Source: SZUA-87 sp041687805 | GTDB lineage: Bacteria; Actinomycetota; Acidimicrobiia; Acidimicrobiales; Aldehydirespiratoraceae | DNA length: 10,105 nt | Assembly: GCA_041687805.1 (NCBI GenBank) | Contig: JBDNJK010000097.1 | Coordinates: 1 to 10,105 of the forward strand | Direction of reading: 5' to 3' | The notes under the pieces: generated by a model | What the model saw: the letters and a program-made list of their open reading frames with translations, nothing else | Database searches by the model: none | What the model was told of the DNA's origin: nothing | Translations under genes and position numbers: made by a program | Shown here: positions 8,790 to 10,105 of the stretch, piece after piece | Position numbering within the stretch: position 1 is the first letter of the stretch | How the letters are laid out: the number at the start of each line of letters is the position of its first letter

Positions 8790-9166
8790 CCGACGCCACA
8801 TCCGAGCCTGGCAAGGGCGACCGCCTTCGAGTTAGGCCATACACGCTGACTGGCGGACGCGTTCGGTCGATGATTGAGCTCGCTATTGAGACGATCGTCG
8901 TAGCGACCAACAAGGCCGGGCGTTCCCGCTCTGAGCTTCGTGCGGAGCGCCGCGACATTTGCGGACTGTGCGAGAAGCCGACATCAATTGTCGAGATCTC
9001 GGCTCAGCTGCGCCTGCCACTCGGTGTAGTGAGAGTCCTCGTCGGCGACATGGTGACCGAGGGACTGCTCAACACCAACCGTCTCGACCTGAGTTCGGCT
9101 GCTTCAGATGGACGCCCTGATCAGCGTCTTCTCGAAAGGATTCTCAATGGCCTTCAGACGATCTAA
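8786..9166 (+). CDS. cvnC: Conservon DUF742 protein CvnC
   Basis: A 126-residue protein of the DUF742 family, the third conservon component. It has the family landmarks in order: RVRPYTLTGGRVRS (15-28), ERRDICGLCEKPTSIVEI (54-71), LRLPLGVVRVLVGDMVTEGLL (75-95) and a closing RPDQRLLERILNGLQ (110-124). The middle part resembles a winged-helix fold, with SIVEISAQLRLPLGVVRVLV looking like helix-turn-helix. DNA binding has not been shown for the family to my knowledge, and a protein-contact role in the CvnA-D complex is as likely. Two cysteines (59 and 62) form a C-x2-C pair, too little to call a metal site. The start ATG shares ATGA with the cvnB stop. The 3' end runs 20 bases into cvnD and carries the cvnD ribosome binding site. 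Confidence 0.93.
   Translation: MTDATSEPGKGDRLRVRPYTLTGGRVRSMIELAIETIVVATNKAGRSRSELRAERRDICGLCEKPTSIVEISAQLRLPLGVVRVLVGDMVTEGLLNTNRLDLSSAASDGRPDQRLLERILNGLQTI
9135..9140 (+). promoter_or_regulatory. Ribosome binding site of cvnD
   Basis: AAAGGA lies six bases before the ATG at 9147, inside the last codons of cvnC. It decides for this start. The alternative ATG at 9108 would add 13 residues (MDALISVFSKGFS) encoded wholly over cvnC, with no clear ribosome binding site in front. Confidence 0.65.
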
Positions 9167-9731
9167 CCCCAGGCCGGTCGAGCGACCTGTTCCCATTCCA
9201 GTGAAAATTGTTGTTGCCGGCGGATTTGCTGTCGGTAAGACAACGTTTGTTGCGTCCCTAAGCGAAATCGAACCGCTCACGACTGAGGCCGCTCTCACCA
9301 GCCGGAGCAAGGGCGTAGACGTCGCTGGTGATGCCGAAAAATCCGCGACGACCGTGGCCATGGATTTCGGACGTATCACCTTGGGTGACGATCTGATTCT
9401 GTATTTGTTCGGCACTCCGGGCCAGGACCGATTCCATTTCATGTGGGACGAATTGATCCGCGGCGCGATCGGTGCCGTCGTCCTGGTGGATGCCTCGCGT
9501 CTGGAGGACTGCTTTCCCGCGGTCGACTATTTCGAGTCGGCGGGAATTCCCTTCGTCGTGGCGGTCAATGCCTTCTTCGGACGGTTGCATTACTCACTGG
9601 ACGACATTCGGGAGGCGCTGGCTGTGCCTGCATCGACGCCCATGGTGGTCACCGATGCCCGTGACCGGATGTCCACGAAGTCGACGTTGCTTGAACTGGT
9701 GCAGCACGCTCTGGCGTTGACTACCGCCTAG
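9147..9731 (+). CDS. cvnD: Conservon Ras-like small GTPase CvnD
   Basis: A 194-residue GTP-binding protein, last gene of the conservon and a normal length for CvnD. The P-loop is GGFAVGKTT (25-33) with Lys31. The switch I threonines are TTVAMDFGRI (68-77). The G3 region is LFGTPGQDRF (87-96), where Gly replaces the classical Asp; this GTPGQ form is typical of the family. VVLVDASRLEDCFPAVDYFE (111-130) and the C-terminal VVTDARDR also match. The G4 region reads AVNAFFG (139-145): Asn141 is present, but Phe144 stands where NKxD-type motifs have the Asp that selects guanine. Related CvnD proteins commonly read NxFDG here. Nucleotide choice may therefore be altered. In the family, CvnD is the switch protein, regulated by CvnB and perhaps CvnA. 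The gene overlaps cvnC by 20 bases and its stop overlaps that of the opposing gene. No lipid or membrane anchor is visible. Confidence 0.93.
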   Translation: MAFRRSNPRPVERPVPIPVKIVVAGGFAVGKTTFVASLSEIEPLTTEAALTSRSKGVDVAGDAEKSATTVAMDFGRITLGDDLILYLFGTPGQDRFHFMWDELIRGAIGAVVLVDASRLEDCFPAVDYFESAGIPFVVAVNAFFGRLHYSLDDIREALAVPASTPMVVTDARDRMSTKSTLLELVQHALALTTA

Positions 9732-9738
9732 TAGCGGT
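9723..9738. terminator. Hairpin over the convergent stop codons of cvnD and the membrane gene
   Basis: ACCGC (9723-9727) pairs perfectly with GCGGT (9734-9738) around the six-base loop CTAGTA, which holds both stop codons. On the + strand it is followed by TTGTTG, a poor T-run, and on the - strand by no T-run. It may slow or end transcription of cvnD, but the five-pair stem is short and termination is not certain. Confidence 0.3.
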
Positions 9739-10105
9739 TTGTTGTCGCCGATCTGACGTACTCGGCTGCGATCAGAAGCACCGCTATGACGCCCAAGACG
9801 TGAACCCGATCAAATTGCTGGGGCCAGACAAACACTGGCGGATATCGAAATCTGCGCTGCTGAATCATGATGTAGAGCGACGCAATACCCAACGACAGCG
9901 CTGCCAGAATCGGGGCTGCCGACCCGAAGCGGCTCCATCGCTTCCCGGCGAACACCACCAGGCCCAGCAATATCGCCACCGGAGTCCACTGAGGCAGGTT
10001 GGCCCAGGCGAACAGGGAAAATCCCACGGAAACTCCCACGGCTACTGCCCGTGAGCCGAAGACTACGCTTGCCTGCTCGATCAACGGTAGGGGAGCGATC
10101 ACAGG
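9728..10105 (-). CDS. C-terminal part of a multi-pass membrane protein, function unknown
   Basis: The frame is open from the window edge to a TAG at 9730-9728, giving about 125 residues. A GTG at 10102-10100 could be read as a start, but the frame stays open past it and the hydrophobic pattern looks like the end of a longer protein, so I treat it as partial. Four probable membrane helices are seen, around AVAVGVSVGFSLFAW, TPVAILLGLVVFAG, AAPILAALSLGIASLYIMI and VLGVIAVLLIAAEYV. Between the third and fourth lies an aromatic and proline-rich stretch, RFRYPPVFVWPQQFDRVH, that looks like a conserved external loop. Such a C-terminus would suit a polytopic membrane glycosyltransferase or a related transporter-like protein, but I do not recognise the family and give no function. 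It is transcribed against cvnD and shares the bases CTAG with it. Confidence 0.7.
   Translation of the reverse strand, partial: PVIAPLPLIEQASVVFGSRAVAVGVSVGFSLFAWANLPQWTPVAILLGLVVFAGKRWSRFGSAAPILAALSLGIASLYIMIQQRRFRYPPVFVWPQQFDRVHVLGVIAVLLIAAEYVRSATTNRY

Noticed and set aside
9059..9079. CvnC as a DNA-binding transcription factor
   Set aside because: The winged-helix-like segment is suggestive only; DUF742 proteins are known chiefly as conservon partners and no DNA-binding evidence is visible here.
9108..9146. Earlier start of cvnD
   Set aside because: The added 13 residues lie over cvnC and have no ribosome binding site, while AAAGGA precedes 9147 at proper distance.

Overview
The window (10,105 bases, moderately high GC) reads as chromosome of an actinobacterium. 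The strongest sign is a complete four-gene conservon (cvnA-D), a gene set known almost only from Actinobacteria. My guess is a lineage outside Streptomyces and Mycobacterium, perhaps Acidimicrobiia, but this cannot be settled from the window. There are no mobile elements, RNA genes, CRISPR arrays or signs of recent transfer.

Region 1 (about 1-6059, + strand) is the glutamate synthase operon. gltB, the large subunit, has lost only its first few codons at the window edge and still carries the catalytic cysteine. gltD, the small subunit, follows after 10 bases with its ribosome binding site on the gltB stop. Together they make the NADPH-dependent GOGAT that turns glutamine and 2-oxoglutarate into two glutamates.

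Region 2 (6060-6178) is a 119-base gap. It has a weak hairpin after gltD and three copies of GATCAG/CTGATC, the last inside a 10-base palindrome next to the cvnA ribosome binding site.

Region 3 (6179-9731, + strand) is the conservon. CvnA is a membrane sensor with an unusual histidine-kinase-like core, CvnB a roadblock/LC7 protein, CvnC a DUF742 protein and CvnD a Ras-like GTPase. The genes are packed with a 7-base gap, a 4-base ATGA overlap and a 20-base overlap, so they are almost certainly one translationally coupled unit. From work on Streptomyces conservons, the four proteins are thought to form a membrane-associated complex resembling eukaryotic G-protein signalling. CvnD here has Phe where the guanine-specificity Asp of the G4 motif is expected, which is the most notable oddity.

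Region 4 (9728-10105, - strand) is the C-terminal part of a multi-pass membrane protein of unknown function. It converges on cvnD, and the two stop codons share the four bases CTAG in the loop of a small hairpin.

I see no wholly new system. The conservon is a known but poorly understood signalling module, and its placement behind gltBD, its altered G4 motif and its leader repeats are the points that deserve a second look.
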